Shown here: positions 34,377 through 42,975 of the stretch, piece after piece
How the letters are laid out: each line of letters opens with the position of its first letter
How positions within the stretch are numbered: position 1 is the stretch's first letter
NCBI RefSeq assembly: GCF_001995215.1
Contig: NZ_MUXN01000005.1
Span: 62,001-126,000, forward strand
Length of the DNA: 64,000 nt
Direction: 5' to 3'
Source of the DNA: Amycolatopsis azurea DSM 43854
GTDB lineage: Bacteria > Actinomycetota > Actinomycetes > Mycobacteriales > Pseudonocardiaceae
The notes under the pieces: generated by a model
Told to the model about the DNA's origin: nothing
Database searches by the model: none
The model's input: only the letters and a program-made list of their open reading frames with translations
Position numbers and translations under genes: made by a program

Positions 34377-36068
34377 CCGCGGCGACCACGCGTGCATGAG
34401 CTCGGCGTAGCGCGTGGACCGGTCCATGAGTTCGAGATGGGTGCCCAGGGCGGTCTCCTTGCCGTCCATCACCAGGACCCGGTCCGCGCGCAACGCCGAC
34501 GTCAGCCGGTGCGCGATCACCACCAGTACCCCGCCCCGCTCGGCGAACGCCCGTTCCGCGCGGGCTTCGGCGGGCGGGTCGAGATGCGACGTCGCCTCGT
34601 CGAGGACGACGACGCCCGCGTCGCTCGCGTACACCCGCGCGAGCGCGATCAGCTGCGCTTCACCGGCGGACAGCGTGCCGTGCCCGATCTCGCCGTCGAG
34701 TCCGCCCAGCCGCGTCACCAGCGGTTCCGCGCCGACGGCCGTCACCGCGGCCAGCAGCTCACCGTCCATCGCGGTCTGCGCGAACAGCCCGACGTTGTCC
34801 CGCACGGACCCCGCGAAGACGTAGGCCTCCTGCGGGATCAGCGCGACCATGCGGTGGCGCAGCGCGGCCGGGACCTCGCGGACCGGGACCCCGCCGAGCA
34901 GCACCCGGCCCGCCTGCGGTTCGAGCATCCCGGTCAGGAGCCCGGCCAAAGTCGACTTGCCGATCCCGCTCGGCCCCACCACCGCGAGCCGCTCGCCGGG
35001 CCGCAGGTGCAGGTCGAGACCGCGGACCACCGGTTGCGCCGCCGCCCCCCAGCTGAAAGTCAGGTCGCGCACGTAGATCGCGGTCCCGTCGGGTTCGGCC
35101 GTGCCGTCGGGCTCCGGTTCGGCCTCCGCGGTCTCCGCCAGCCGCCGCAACGCGACGATCAGCCGCAGCACGACGGTGCTCGCCGTCGAAGCCAGGCCCC
35201 GCAACGCCGGCTGCATCGTCGTCGCCAGATAGACGAGCGCGCCGAGCGCGGCGCCCGCGGTGAGCACGCCGTCCTTGACCATGCCCGGCGCCACCAGCAA
35301 CGCCAGGAGCAGCGGCACGAACCCGCCCGTCGCGATCACCACCGCCCGCGCCGCCCCGGACCGCGCCACCCGCACGGCCGCCTTGGCCTGGGTGTCGACC
35401 GCGTCGTAGAGATCAAGGGCGGCAAGGGGTTCCGCGCCGCAGGCGACGATGTCGCGCATCCCGGACAGCGACGCGCCCGCGACCTCGGCGGTCCGTTCGT
35501 CGGCCAGCGCGAGCGCCCGCTGACGACGGGCCAGCGACGGGAGCAGGCAGGCGAACGCGACGACCGCGACCACCACCGGGATCGCGACGATCAGCGCCAG
35601 CGAACCGGCGACGGTGAACAACCCGGCCAGCGCGGCCACCGTCGTCACGACCATCGCGCGCGCTTGCACCAGGAGCCCTGCGGTGGCGTCGCGGACCACC
35701 TCGACGTGCTGGGTGATGCGGGCGACGCCGCTGGCGTCCGGCTGGTTCCGCGGCGGTGACGGATCGTGCAGGACCCCGCGCACGACGGCGGTCACCAGCG
35801 CGTCGCGCAACGGCTCGACGACCTTGCCGAGCTGATGCCACACCAGCCGGGACCCGAACGCCCCGATCACGGCGACCAGGCCGAAGACCGCGAGCCAACG
35901 CAGTCCGGTGCCTGGCCGATCCGCGGCAAACCCCTCGTCAACCGCGAGCTCGACCAGGCGACCGGACAAGAACGCGGGCGCGCTCTCCAGCACGGAGCAG
36001 GCCAGCAGGACCAGCCCGCCTCTCCACTGCCCGGCCAGCGCCGAGCGGTAGAGCCCCCAGACGCTCAC
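34332..36068 (-). CDS. ABC exporter half-transporter 2 of the lanthipeptide cluster
   Basis: This 578-aa protein has six transmembrane helices followed by a nucleotide-binding domain with Walker A GPSGIGKST, signature LSAGEAQLIALAR and Walker B VVVLDEATSHLD with the catalytic Glu. It overlaps the previous half-transporter by 4 nt and would form a heterodimer with it. By position it corresponds to RamB-type exporters of SapB clusters and should export the matured lanthipeptide. It has no peptidase C39 domain, so leader removal needs another protease. Confidence 0.93.
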   Translation of the reverse strand: MSVWGLYRSALAGQWRGGLVLLACSVLESAPAFLSGRLVELAVDEGFAADRPGTGLRWLAVFGLVAVIGAFGSRLVWHQLGKVVEPLRDALVTAVVRGVLHDPSPPRNQPDASGVARITQHVEVVRDATAGLLVQARAMVVTTVAALAGLFTVAGSLALIVAIPVVVAVVAFACLLPSLARRQRALALADERTAEVAGASLSGMRDIVACGAEPLAALDLYDAVDTQAKAAVRVARSGAARAVVIATGGFVPLLLALLVAPGMVKDGVLTAGAALGALVYLATTMQPALRGLASTASTVVLRLIVALRRLAETAEAEPEPDGTAEPDGTAIYVRDLTFSWGAAAQPVVRGLDLHLRPGERLAVVGPSGIGKSTLAGLLTGMLEPQAGRVLLGGVPVREVPAALRHRMVALIPQEAYVFAGSVRDNVGLFAQTAMDGELLAAVTAVGAEPLVTRLGGLDGEIGHGTLSAGEAQLIALARVYASDAGVVVLDEATSHLDPPAEARAERAFAERGGVLVVIAHRLTSALRADRVLVMDGKETALGTHLELMDRSTRYAELMHAWSPRLPQPSAQFFERAPE

Positions 36069-37732
36069 TGCTCACCCTCGGTGAAAACAGCTTGATACGC
36101 CGGTTTTCGCCATAGTTCCGGGTGTGGGCCGACCGCGCGGACCTTGCCGTCTTCCATCCACACCACCGTGTCCGCCCGCGCCGCGGTGGCCGCGCGATGC
36201 GTCACCACGACCCGGGTCCGGCCGGGCAGCGTGCGTTCGATCGCCTCCTCGACGGCGGCTTCGGTGACCGTGTCGAGGCTGGCGGTGGCGTCGTCGAGGA
36301 TGAGCACCCGCGGCGCGTGCGCGATCGCGCGCGCCAGCCCGATCCGCTGCGCCTCCCCGCCGGAGAGCGGCGTCTCCGAAAGCGGCGTCCGGTAGCCGTC
36401 CGGCAGCCGGACGATCAGGTCGTCGACCTGCGCGGACCGGCACGCGCCGCGCACGGCGGCCTCCCCCGCCCACGAACCGTAGCCGACGGCGTCGCCGATG
36501 GTCGCGCCGAGCAGCGCGGGCCGTTCGAACGCGAACCCGACGACGGCGCGGAGTTCGTACGGCCGCAGTTTCTCCAGTGGACGGCCGTCGAGCGTCGCCG
36601 TCCCCTCGTCCGGGGTGAGCAGTCCACCGAGGACGTTGACCAGCGCGGACTTCCCCGAGCCGGACCGCCCGACGACCGCGGTGAACCTGCCGCCGCGCAC
36701 GAGCAGGTCGACGTCCCGTAGCGCCCCATCGACGGTGACGCCGCGCAGTTCGAGCGTGCCCCGCCCCGGGACGACGCCGAGATCGCCCGGCTCGGGGACC
36801 GGCGAGTCCAGTACCTCGTTGATCCGCCGCGCGCACGACCGCGCGCGGGAAAGTGTGGTGAGCAAAGGAATCTGGGTGACCAGGCCCATGCCGAGGGCGA
36901 CATAGCCGAGCGCCGCGAGGACCTGTCCGACGGTCAGCCTGCCCTCCATCACGCCGAAACCCGCGGCCGCGAGCACCGCGAGTTCCACCGCGGGCAGCAG
37001 CAGACCGGACCGCCACACCATCCGCGCCTGCGTCCGCCACATCCCCCGGCCGGCGAGACTCAGTTTCGGCAGCGGCCGCAGCACGCGTTCGGCCTCGCGG
37101 TCGGCGGTGCCCGACGCGGCGATCGTGCGGAGCCCGGCGACGGCGTCGACCATCCTCGCCGCCAGTTCGCCGGACACCTCCTGATAGGTCAGGACGTCGT
37201 CGGCGGTGTTCTTCAGATGGGTGCGCGCGAGCATCAGGCCGAACGGGATGCTGACGAGGAAGACGAGCGCGAGGCGCCAGTCCATCGAGGCGAGCAGGAC
37301 GATGGATCCGACGGAGATCACGGTGGTCGACCCGAGCTGGACGACGACCGAGGCGACCAGTCCGGCGCCGGTGCAGTCACCGGTGAGCCTGCTGATCGCG
37401 TCGCCGTCGGCGAACTTCGAACGGGTGCCGAGCGCGAGGTACCGGTCCGCCAGCCGACGGCGCAGCCAGGCCGTCGCGGAACTCGTCATCCGCGCGGTCA
37501 CGATCCCGCCGATCAGGGTGACGGCGATCTGGGTGACGCCGAGGACGATCAACCAGGAGACCTCGGGGAAGCTGGGACGTCCGGCCACGACGGCGTCGAC
37601 GGCGGCCGCGAGCGCGCCGGGCAGGAGCAGCCCGGACGCCGTCCCGGCGAGCGCGCTCAGGACCAGCGCGATCAAGCGGGGACGATCGAGCGCGATCACC
37701 GTGCGCAACAGCCGATCGGCTGAACCCGCCAT
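36065..37732 (-). CDS. ABC exporter half-transporter 1 of the lanthipeptide cluster
   Basis: From the ATG at 37732 (GGAG upstream) the 555-aa protein has six transmembrane helices and a nucleotide-binding domain with Walker A GRSGSGKSA, signature LSGGEAQRIGLARA and Walker B VLILDDATASLD. The catalytic Glu after Walker B is Asp, so this half contributes a degenerate ATP site, while the partner keeps the Glu. This asymmetry is common in heterodimeric exporters. It corresponds to RamA of the SapB locus and follows the precursor gene after a hairpin. Confidence 0.93.
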   Translation of the reverse strand: MAGSADRLLRTVIALDRPRLIALVLSALAGTASGLLLPGALAAAVDAVVAGRPSFPEVSWLIVLGVTQIAVTLIGGIVTARMTSSATAWLRRRLADRYLALGTRSKFADGDAISRLTGDCTGAGLVASVVVQLGSTTVISVGSIVLLASMDWRLALVFLVSIPFGLMLARTHLKNTADDVLTYQEVSGELAARMVDAVAGLRTIAASGTADREAERVLRPLPKLSLAGRGMWRTQARMVWRSGLLLPAVELAVLAAAGFGVMEGRLTVGQVLAALGYVALGMGLVTQIPLLTTLSRARSCARRINEVLDSPVPEPGDLGVVPGRGTLELRGVTVDGALRDVDLLVRGGRFTAVVGRSGSGKSALVNVLGGLLTPDEGTATLDGRPLEKLRPYELRAVVGFAFERPALLGATIGDAVGYGSWAGEAAVRGACRSAQVDDLIVRLPDGYRTPLSETPLSGGEAQRIGLARAIAHAPRVLILDDATASLDTVTEAAVEEAIERTLPGRTRVVVTHRAATAARADTVVWMEDGKVRAVGPHPELWRKPAYQAVFTEGEQ

Positions 37733-37782
37733 CCCACTCCTTAATCCGTGATCCCATCGAGACGAAGGAAAAGGCAAAATGA

Positions 37783-37825
37783 GAGTGCGGGAGCGGCGCA
37801 CTTGGCCTGTGCCGCTCCCGCACTC
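37783..37825 (-). terminator. Hairpin between the lanthipeptide precursor and transporter genes
   Basis: A perfect 15-bp stem (GAGTGCGGGAGCGGC and complement, 13-nt loop) lies 20 nt after the precursor stop. On the minus strand it is followed by TCATTTTGCC. It probably acts as a partial terminator or 3' stabiliser, raising precursor message over transporter message. Confidence 0.7.
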
Positions 37826-37844
37826 TTCATCGATCAGACCTGGA

Positions 37845-37988
37845 TCAGTGGCAGGTCAGCAGGCTGATGGTGCTGTCCGCGCAGGACGCGAGCAGGCTCA
37901 GGTTGCTGGTGCCGCCGTGGCTGCCGCCGTGGCCACCGTCGAGAACCTCGGGGGTGTCCAGGGCCTGCAGGTCGAGAACCAGTTCCAT
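37845..37988 (-). CDS. Class III lanthipeptide (SapB/AmfS-like) precursor peptide
   Basis: The ATG at 37988 follows AAAGGGAACACC. The 47-aa product has a leader starting MELVLDLQALDTPEV, which contains the LDLQ motif recognised by LanKC enzymes, then a Gly/His-rich hinge (GGHGGSHGG) and a core with two ring motifs. Ring 1 is Ser28-x2-Ser31-x4-Cys36 and ring 2 is Ser39-x2-Ser42-x3-Cys46, the class III labionin/lanthionine signature. It lies between the LanKC gene and the ABC genes, as ramS does in Streptomyces. SapB-like products are morphogenetic surfactants. Confidence 0.93.
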   Translation of the reverse strand: MELVLDLQALDTPEVLDGGHGGSHGGTSNLSLLASCADSTISLLTCH

Positions 37989-38028
37989 GGTGTTCCCTTT
38001 CACTAGTTACTTCTTTCGTCCGCCGTCC

Positions 38029-40572
38029 TCACTGGACGGCAGTTCGGGAGGACAGGAAAGGCAGCGCGGCCTTCCCGTCCAGGGTCGCGGCGAGGGCGAG
38101 CAGGACGCCCGCGCCGCCGGTGACGACGTCCATCGACAGCCGCAGCAGCTGGTTGCCGGGGAACGCCAGGCCGCCCTTGTACGGCACCGCGTACCAGGCC
38201 AGCCGGGAAAGATGCAGGTCGATGGCGTCACGGACCTTCCGGTCCGGTTCGGCGCCCATCGCCAGCGCGGTCATCAGCCCGCACCGGCCGAACAGCAGGC
38301 CGGGGTGGATGACGAACTCGCCGCGGCACGCTTCGCGCAGGCCAGGAAGGCTCTTCAACGCCTTCGCGTCCGGACGGTGCTTCGCCAGTTCCTCGGCGAC
38401 CATGAGGATCCCGGCGCTGCCGACACCCACGTAGGGCAACGTCCGGGTCTCGCCGTCGCGCACCTGCAGTGAGCCGTCGTTGGAGTCGGCGCACTCTTCG
38501 ATGTCGCGCTCCAGCGCCTGGTCGGCGAAGGAGAGCCAGCCCTCTTCGCGGGTGCGCTCGAAAAGCCGGACGAACAGCAGCGCCGCGCCGGACCAGCCGT
38601 TGAGCAGCCCGGCCCTGGCGAAGTCGCCGGGCGGATCGGCGGTCTCGAGGGCTTCGGCGAGCCGGACGGCGGTGGCGAGTGCCTGCCTGCCGAACTCGTT
38701 GTCCTTACGGGTCACCGCGAAATGCAGCTGGGTGAGCCCGATGCCGGACAGACCGCCCTCCAGACCGTGGTCGGTGGTCTGCTCGACCAGCGTCGCCGAC
38801 GCCGCGAGCAGCTTCGTGGCCTCGTCCCGGTAGCCGAGTTCTTCGAGGACGTACGCGATCCCGTACGAGCCGTCGTAGAACCCCGGCCGTCCCGGCGGGT
38901 CACGACGGATCGAGTCCAGCAGCCAGCGTTCGTGTTCGGGGTGGCGCTCGCCACCGACGACGTGCAAGGCATGGAGAACGCCGGCCGCGCCGTAGCCGAA
39001 GCACGCTCCGCCGACGCGGAACTGCTCGATGTCGCCGGGGAAGAGCCGATCGGTGCGCTCGGGGGTCGCGCTGGCGAGGATCGCCTCGACGATCTGCTTG
39101 CGGACCAGCGCCCAGTCCGGTTCGTCCTGATCCAGCTCGGTCGCGCCGGTCAGCGGCGGGATGTTCCGGGGTGCGAGCTCCGCGACGATCGAGTCGGCGT
39201 ACCCCTCCGGAACGTCGAAGCGCTTCTGGACGAAGTCCGCGAGCCCGCGCAGCTTCGCCGGGGCGAGCTCCAGGAGCGTGGTGAGCGGCAGGAAGATCCA
39301 CAACTTCAGGACGGCGAGCGCGTATCGGTCGACCTCGAAACCCTTCCGGTCCCGAGGGGCGCGGAAGCCGGGCGCGCCCAGCGCCGGCCGTTTGCCGCTT
39401 TCGACGTCGGACGCCATCTCGAAGTCGATCAGCGAGACCGCGTCCTCCTCCCCGTCGACCAGGATGTTCAGAGAGTGCAGGTCGCCGAAGACGATCCCGC
39501 GGTCGTGCACGGCGCCGACCGTCTTCTCCACCCGCCGGACCAGCGCGAGCGCCCGTTCGGTGTACTCGGCGATGTCGGCCTCGGTGGCCTCCCGCCGGGT
39601 GAGCGGGTAGTTGCGGGCGAGCCAGTTGCCGAGCGAAATGCCCGGCATGTACTCCATCGCCAGGAAGTGGTGCTCCCAGACGGTGAACCGGTCGTAGGCG
39701 ACGGGGACGCCTACGACGCCCTTCAGCCGCTCCAGCACCTCGTGCTCACGGCGGAGGCGTTCGACGGCGTCGATCTCGTCGCGGTCCAGGCCGGCGAACG
39801 GCCTGGCCTCCTTGAGGACCACCCGCTCGTCGTCGGTGTTCCGGTCGGCGAGGTACACGCCGCCGCCGTTGGAGAAGTGCAGTGAACTTTTCACACGATA
39901 GGGGAACTGATCCGCGCCGCCGCCCTTGCGAGCTGCGAGATGAGGCGCGAGGAACTCCGGAATCGTCACCCAGTCGGGTACGGAGAAGGTCGGCTCGCGC
40001 TTGTCCGGGACCAGCGTTCCGTCCGGTTTACGCACCGCCAGGACACGTTTTCCGTCGAGTTCGACCCATTGCTCTGCGAATCCGCCATAGCGGACGTAGA
40101 GCGGCCCGGCACCATACCGTAGATCACTGAGAATGTACGCCCCGGGCTCCCCGTCCAGCTTCACGGACAACTCAGCGAGAACGCGTTCGAGCTCGTTGTT
40201 GTCAGCCGGATAAAGAGTCAGCAACTTTCCGCTTCCGTCACGCGGAGCGTATTTAGAATTTCTCGCCAGCAGTGTGCCCCGCGAACGCAGGTGCTTGTAG
40301 GAGACGTCGTGCTCGACACAATGCTCGTGCACCTTCACGAGCACTCGCTCAGCGTTGCCCAACCCGGCCGAAACGTGGATTTTCCAGCCCTGCAAGGGAA
40401 GGTTGCGATCAACAGGGTGCATCATCCGCCACACTCCGCGCACCCCGGAGCGCCAACCCGACTCGGGAGCGGGCAGCAGGGAGGCGAAATCATCGGCGGC
40501 GTCCCCGGTTTCCCGCTGTTCGTCGAAGAACAGAGGATCGGCGAAGCAATACGCTTCGTACCGGACGTCCAT
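38029..40572 (-). CDS. Class III lanthionine synthetase LanKC (RamC-like)
   Basis: From the ATG at 40572 (GGAGG upstream) the 847-aa enzyme has an N-terminal lyase domain (1-225), a kinase domain (Lys254 in VVLKEA, Asp364 in FGDLHSLN, DFE at 383-385) and a C-terminal LanC-like cyclase domain (about 505-847). The zinc ligands of classical LanC are missing: NGWSG replaces NGWCHG and LLFGRCG replaces the CHG motif. This distinguishes class III from class IV. It should phosphorylate, dehydrate and cyclise the precursor encoded 40 nt downstream. A longer start at 40662 is less likely. Confidence 0.95.
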   Translation of the reverse strand: MDVRYEAYCFADPLFFDEQRETGDAADDFASLLPAPESGWRSGVRGVWRMMHPVDRNLPLQGWKIHVSAGLGNAERVLVKVHEHCVEHDVSYKHLRSRGTLLARNSKYAPRDGSGKLLTLYPADNNELERVLAELSVKLDGEPGAYILSDLRYGAGPLYVRYGGFAEQWVELDGKRVLAVRKPDGTLVPDKREPTFSVPDWVTIPEFLAPHLAARKGGGADQFPYRVKSSLHFSNGGGVYLADRNTDDERVVLKEARPFAGLDRDEIDAVERLRREHEVLERLKGVVGVPVAYDRFTVWEHHFLAMEYMPGISLGNWLARNYPLTRREATEADIAEYTERALALVRRVEKTVGAVHDRGIVFGDLHSLNILVDGEEDAVSLIDFEMASDVESGKRPALGAPGFRAPRDRKGFEVDRYALAVLKLWIFLPLTTLLELAPAKLRGLADFVQKRFDVPEGYADSIVAELAPRNIPPLTGATELDQDEPDWALVRKQIVEAILASATPERTDRLFPGDIEQFRVGGACFGYGAAGVLHALHVVGGERHPEHERWLLDSIRRDPPGRPGFYDGSYGIAYVLEELGYRDEATKLLAASATLVEQTTDHGLEGGLSGIGLTQLHFAVTRKDNEFGRQALATAVRLAEALETADPPGDFARAGLLNGWSGAALLFVRLFERTREEGWLSFADQALERDIEECADSNDGSLQVRDGETRTLPYVGVGSAGILMVAEELAKHRPDAKALKSLPGLREACRGEFVIHPGLLFGRCGLMTALAMGAEPDRKVRDAIDLHLSRLAWYAVPYKGGLAFPGNQLLRLSMDVVTGGAGVLLALAATLDGKAALPFLSSRTAVQ

Positions 40573-40712
40573 CGAGTGGCCCCCTCCTTCGGCACCAATC
40601 GGATGGGCCATGTGCACCATCGCGATGGTGAATATTCCACCCTTCGGATACCGAACGGCCAATCCGCCATACCGGGGGTTCGGATGGGCTGTTCAGGGAC
40701 GTGAATTCGAAA

Positions 40713-40728
40713 CCTACCGAATGGTAGG
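40713..40728. promoter_or_regulatory. Inverted repeat upstream of the LanKC operon
   Basis: CCTACC-GAAT-GGTAGG is a perfect 6-4-6 inverted repeat 140 bp before the LanKC start, in a 427-bp gene-free region. It may be a binding site for the cluster's regulator. No RamR-like LuxR gene lies next to the cluster. Elsewhere in 40573-40999 no gene is seen. Confidence 0.45.
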
Positions 40729-40999
40729 GGTACCCAGCGTGAGATCAACTCGAATTTCAACCACCCGGTCGGTGTGTAACAGGAACGAACCTGCGACGTA
40801 ATCCCAGGTGGCGCCACCGATCGCAATTGGGCGCCCTGGAATTGACGGAGCGCCAATCCGATGCGCTTCGTGATCTATTCACGCGAGGTCTGGACCACTG
40901 CCCGCTCCGTGGCCCCCGCCACGCACCCCACCGGTCGCCCGTCGGCGGTGATCGGCCCGGAGGTACGTTGTCGCCGGTGGAGCAGGTAAGGAGGCGGGC

Positions 41000-41365
41000 G
41001 TGATCACTGGCTTCGCGGTGACCGTCGCGATCTGCGCGACGCTGGTCGCGATGTGGAGTTTCGTGCAGTCCGTGCGCAAAAAACTCCCGGACAACGCGCT
41101 GCTCGCCGGCCTCGCCGTCGTCGAACTCCTCCTGGTCGCCCAGCTCGTGATCGGCGTCGTCCTGCTGATCGGCGGTGGCCGCCCGGGCAGCATGGCCACC
41201 TATCTCGCCTACCTGATCGGCAGCCTGGTCGTGCTCCCGCTCGGGACCTTCTGGGCGCTGGCCGAGCGCACCCGGTCGAGCACCGCGATCCTCGGGATCG
41301 CCTGCCTCGCCATCCCGGTGATGGTGCTCCGGCTGCACGAGGTCTGGGCGGGCGCCAGTGCCTGA
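41000..41365 (+). CDS. Small four-helix membrane protein A
   Basis: The GTG at 41000 has AAGGAGG with 5-nt spacing. The 121-aa protein has four hydrophobic segments (about 3-20, 36-60, 68-85 and 95-112) and few conserved polar residues; the loop ERTRSS is cytoplasmic by the positive-inside rule. No family is recognised. Its 3' end overlaps the next membrane-protein gene by 8 nt, so the two are probably made together and may interact. Confidence 0.78.
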   Translation: MITGFAVTVAICATLVAMWSFVQSVRKKLPDNALLAGLAVVELLLVAQLVIGVVLLIGGGRPGSMATYLAYLIGSLVVLPLGTFWALAERTRSSTAILGIACLAIPVMVLRLHEVWAGASA

Positions 41366-41780
41366 AGAAACCGAGGAGAAGACGGTGGACACCCACCCGG
41401 ACAAGACCTCCGGCCCGGGACGGATCCTGGTCGCCGTGTACGCGATCTTCGCGCTGGCGGCGACCTCACGCGCCGCCGTGCAGATCAGCACCAAGTTCGC
41501 CGAGGCCCCGCTGGCCTACGTCCTCTCCGCGTTCGCGGCCGTCGTCTATCTCCTGGCCACCGTGGCCCTCGCGCGCCGCGGCGCGGGCTGGTGGCGGATC
41601 GCGCTGGTCGCCTGCGGGATCGAACTGCTCGGTGTGCTGACCGTCGGCACGTTCAGCCTCTTCGACCGCGAGGCCTTCCCGCACGCCACCGTGTGGTCGG
41701 TGTACGGGCAGGGCTACCTCTTCATCCCGCTGGTGCTGCCGGTGATCGGGCTGTTCTGGCTGCGGCGGACGAAGCCCTGA
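41358..41780 (+). CDS. Small four-helix membrane protein B
   Basis: This 140-aa protein starts at a GTG inside the preceding gene. A charged N-terminus (MPEETEEKTVDTHPDK) is followed by four transmembrane segments (about 22-40, 52-72, 80-100 and 118-135). FDREAFPHATVWSVYGQGY forms an outer loop. Function is unknown; the pairing with protein A is the only contextual clue. Confidence 0.78.
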   Translation: MPEETEEKTVDTHPDKTSGPGRILVAVYAIFALAATSRAAVQISTKFAEAPLAYVLSAFAAVVYLLATVALARRGAGWWRIALVACGIELLGVLTVGTFSLFDREAFPHATVWSVYGQGYLFIPLVLPVIGLFWLRRTKP

Positions 41781-41808
41781 CGGATCTGCGCCGGTCGCGG
41801 CCGCTCAG

Positions 41809-41863
41809 TGTCCCCAATGCCACATTGGAGACGTTCAGCGTCTCCAATGTGGCATTGGGGACA
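41809..41863. repeat. Perfect 25-bp inverted repeat (REP-like palindrome)
   Basis: Two 25-bp arms are perfectly complementary around the loop TTCAG. Each arm begins with TGTCCCCAATGCCACATTGG, so each arm also contains the shorter palindrome CCAATGccaCATTGG. It lies between two convergent genes and can terminate both. The nested symmetry suggests a dispersed repeat family rather than a simple terminator. Confidence 0.8.
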
Positions 41864-41891
41864 TCGTGAAGGCTGGCCGACACCACTCCGG

Positions 41892-42878
41892 TCACTTCTC
41901 GAAGCAACCCTTGTCGTTGAGCGGCCCGAACGTGGGCAGGATCAGTCCGCACAGGTAGCCGTCGATCCAGCGTCCGTTGCCCGCGACGTTGGTGAGCACA
42001 CGGATCGCCGGAGCGAACGCGGCGATCCCCTTGGCCAGCGAATCCTGGTTGCGCTGGAGCATCGACGTCAGCCGGTCGAGTTGTTCGAGCACCGGCGTGA
42101 GCTGCGCGTCGTTGTCGGCGATGATGCCGTCGAGGGCGGTCGCGAGCCGTTTCGAGCCGTCGAGCAGGTCCTTGATCGCCTGCTGCCGCGTGGAGATCGC
42201 GTGCAGGAGCGCGTTGCCGTCCTGGATCAGCCGCTGGGCCTCGGTGTCGCGGTCGACGAGGGTCTGCGAGACCTGCCGCGTGTTCGCCACCAGCGTCCGG
42301 AGTTGCCGGTCGCGGGAGGCGATGGTGCCGGAGAGCTTCGAGATCCCGTCGAGAGCGGCGCGGACGTCGGCGGGCGTGTCGGCGAAAGTGGTCGAGATCG
42401 CGTCGAAGCTCTTCGCGAGCTGGTCGACATCGATGGCGTCGACGGTCTGCGACAGATCCCGAAACGCTTCAAGGACGTCGTATGGCGCGGTGGTCCGCCG
42501 CAGCGGGATCGCGTCACCGGGATCGAGGATCGCTTCACCGCGCGGATCGAGCGCCAGATACTTCTGTCCCAGGACGTTCTTGATCTGGATGGACGCGCTC
42601 GTGGCGTCGCCGACCCAGGCGTCCTTGACCCGGAACGAGATGAGCACGCGATCGCCTTCGAGGTCGACCTCGGACACCTTGCCGACCTTCACCCCGGCGA
42701 TCCGCACGTCGTTGTCCACGCGCAGCCCGCCCGCGTCGGAGAATTCGGCCGAATAGGTCGTGCCGCCGCCGATCACCGGCAGGGCGTCGGCGTTGAGCGC
42801 GGCCGCCATCCCGAGAGCCATCGTGGTGAGCCCGGCGAGCGCCAGCTTGACCGGATCCACCGCGCCGAAGGATCTCAT
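41892..42878 (-). CDS. Orphan MCE-family protein
   Basis: This 328-aa protein has an N-terminal signal-anchor (LALAGLTTMALGMAAALNA), an MCE domain (about 40-120 with YSAEFSDAGGLRVDNDVRIAGVKVGKVSEVDL and VLGQKYLALDP) and a long helical region typical of Mce1C/1D-type proteins. MCE proteins form hexameric or heteromeric lipid-transfer channels with YrbE permeases. Here no yrbE gene and no other mce genes are present, so it is an isolated copy. It probably acts with a complex encoded elsewhere. Confidence 0.9.
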   Translation of the reverse strand: MRSFGAVDPVKLALAGLTTMALGMAAALNADALPVIGGGTTYSAEFSDAGGLRVDNDVRIAGVKVGKVSEVDLEGDRVLISFRVKDAWVGDATSASIQIKNVLGQKYLALDPRGEAILDPGDAIPLRRTTAPYDVLEAFRDLSQTVDAIDVDQLAKSFDAISTTFADTPADVRAALDGISKLSGTIASRDRQLRTLVANTRQVSQTLVDRDTEAQRLIQDGNALLHAISTRQQAIKDLLDGSKRLATALDGIIADNDAQLTPVLEQLDRLTSMLQRNQDSLAKGIAAFAPAIRVLTNVAGNGRWIDGYLCGLILPTFGPLNDKGCFEK

Positions 42879-42975
42879 CGCCTCACCTCGCAGGTCACGA
42901 GCGGCAAACTTTAGGGGCCACTCGTGACTGTCGCCAGGCGAAACGTTGCACCGATCGGGTACTGTCGTCTGTCCA

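Noticed and set aside
40757..41494. Minus-strand open frame antisense to the two small membrane proteins
   Set aside because: The forward frames have strong ribosome sites and clear transmembrane segments; the minus frame is Arg/Gly/Asp-rich noise.
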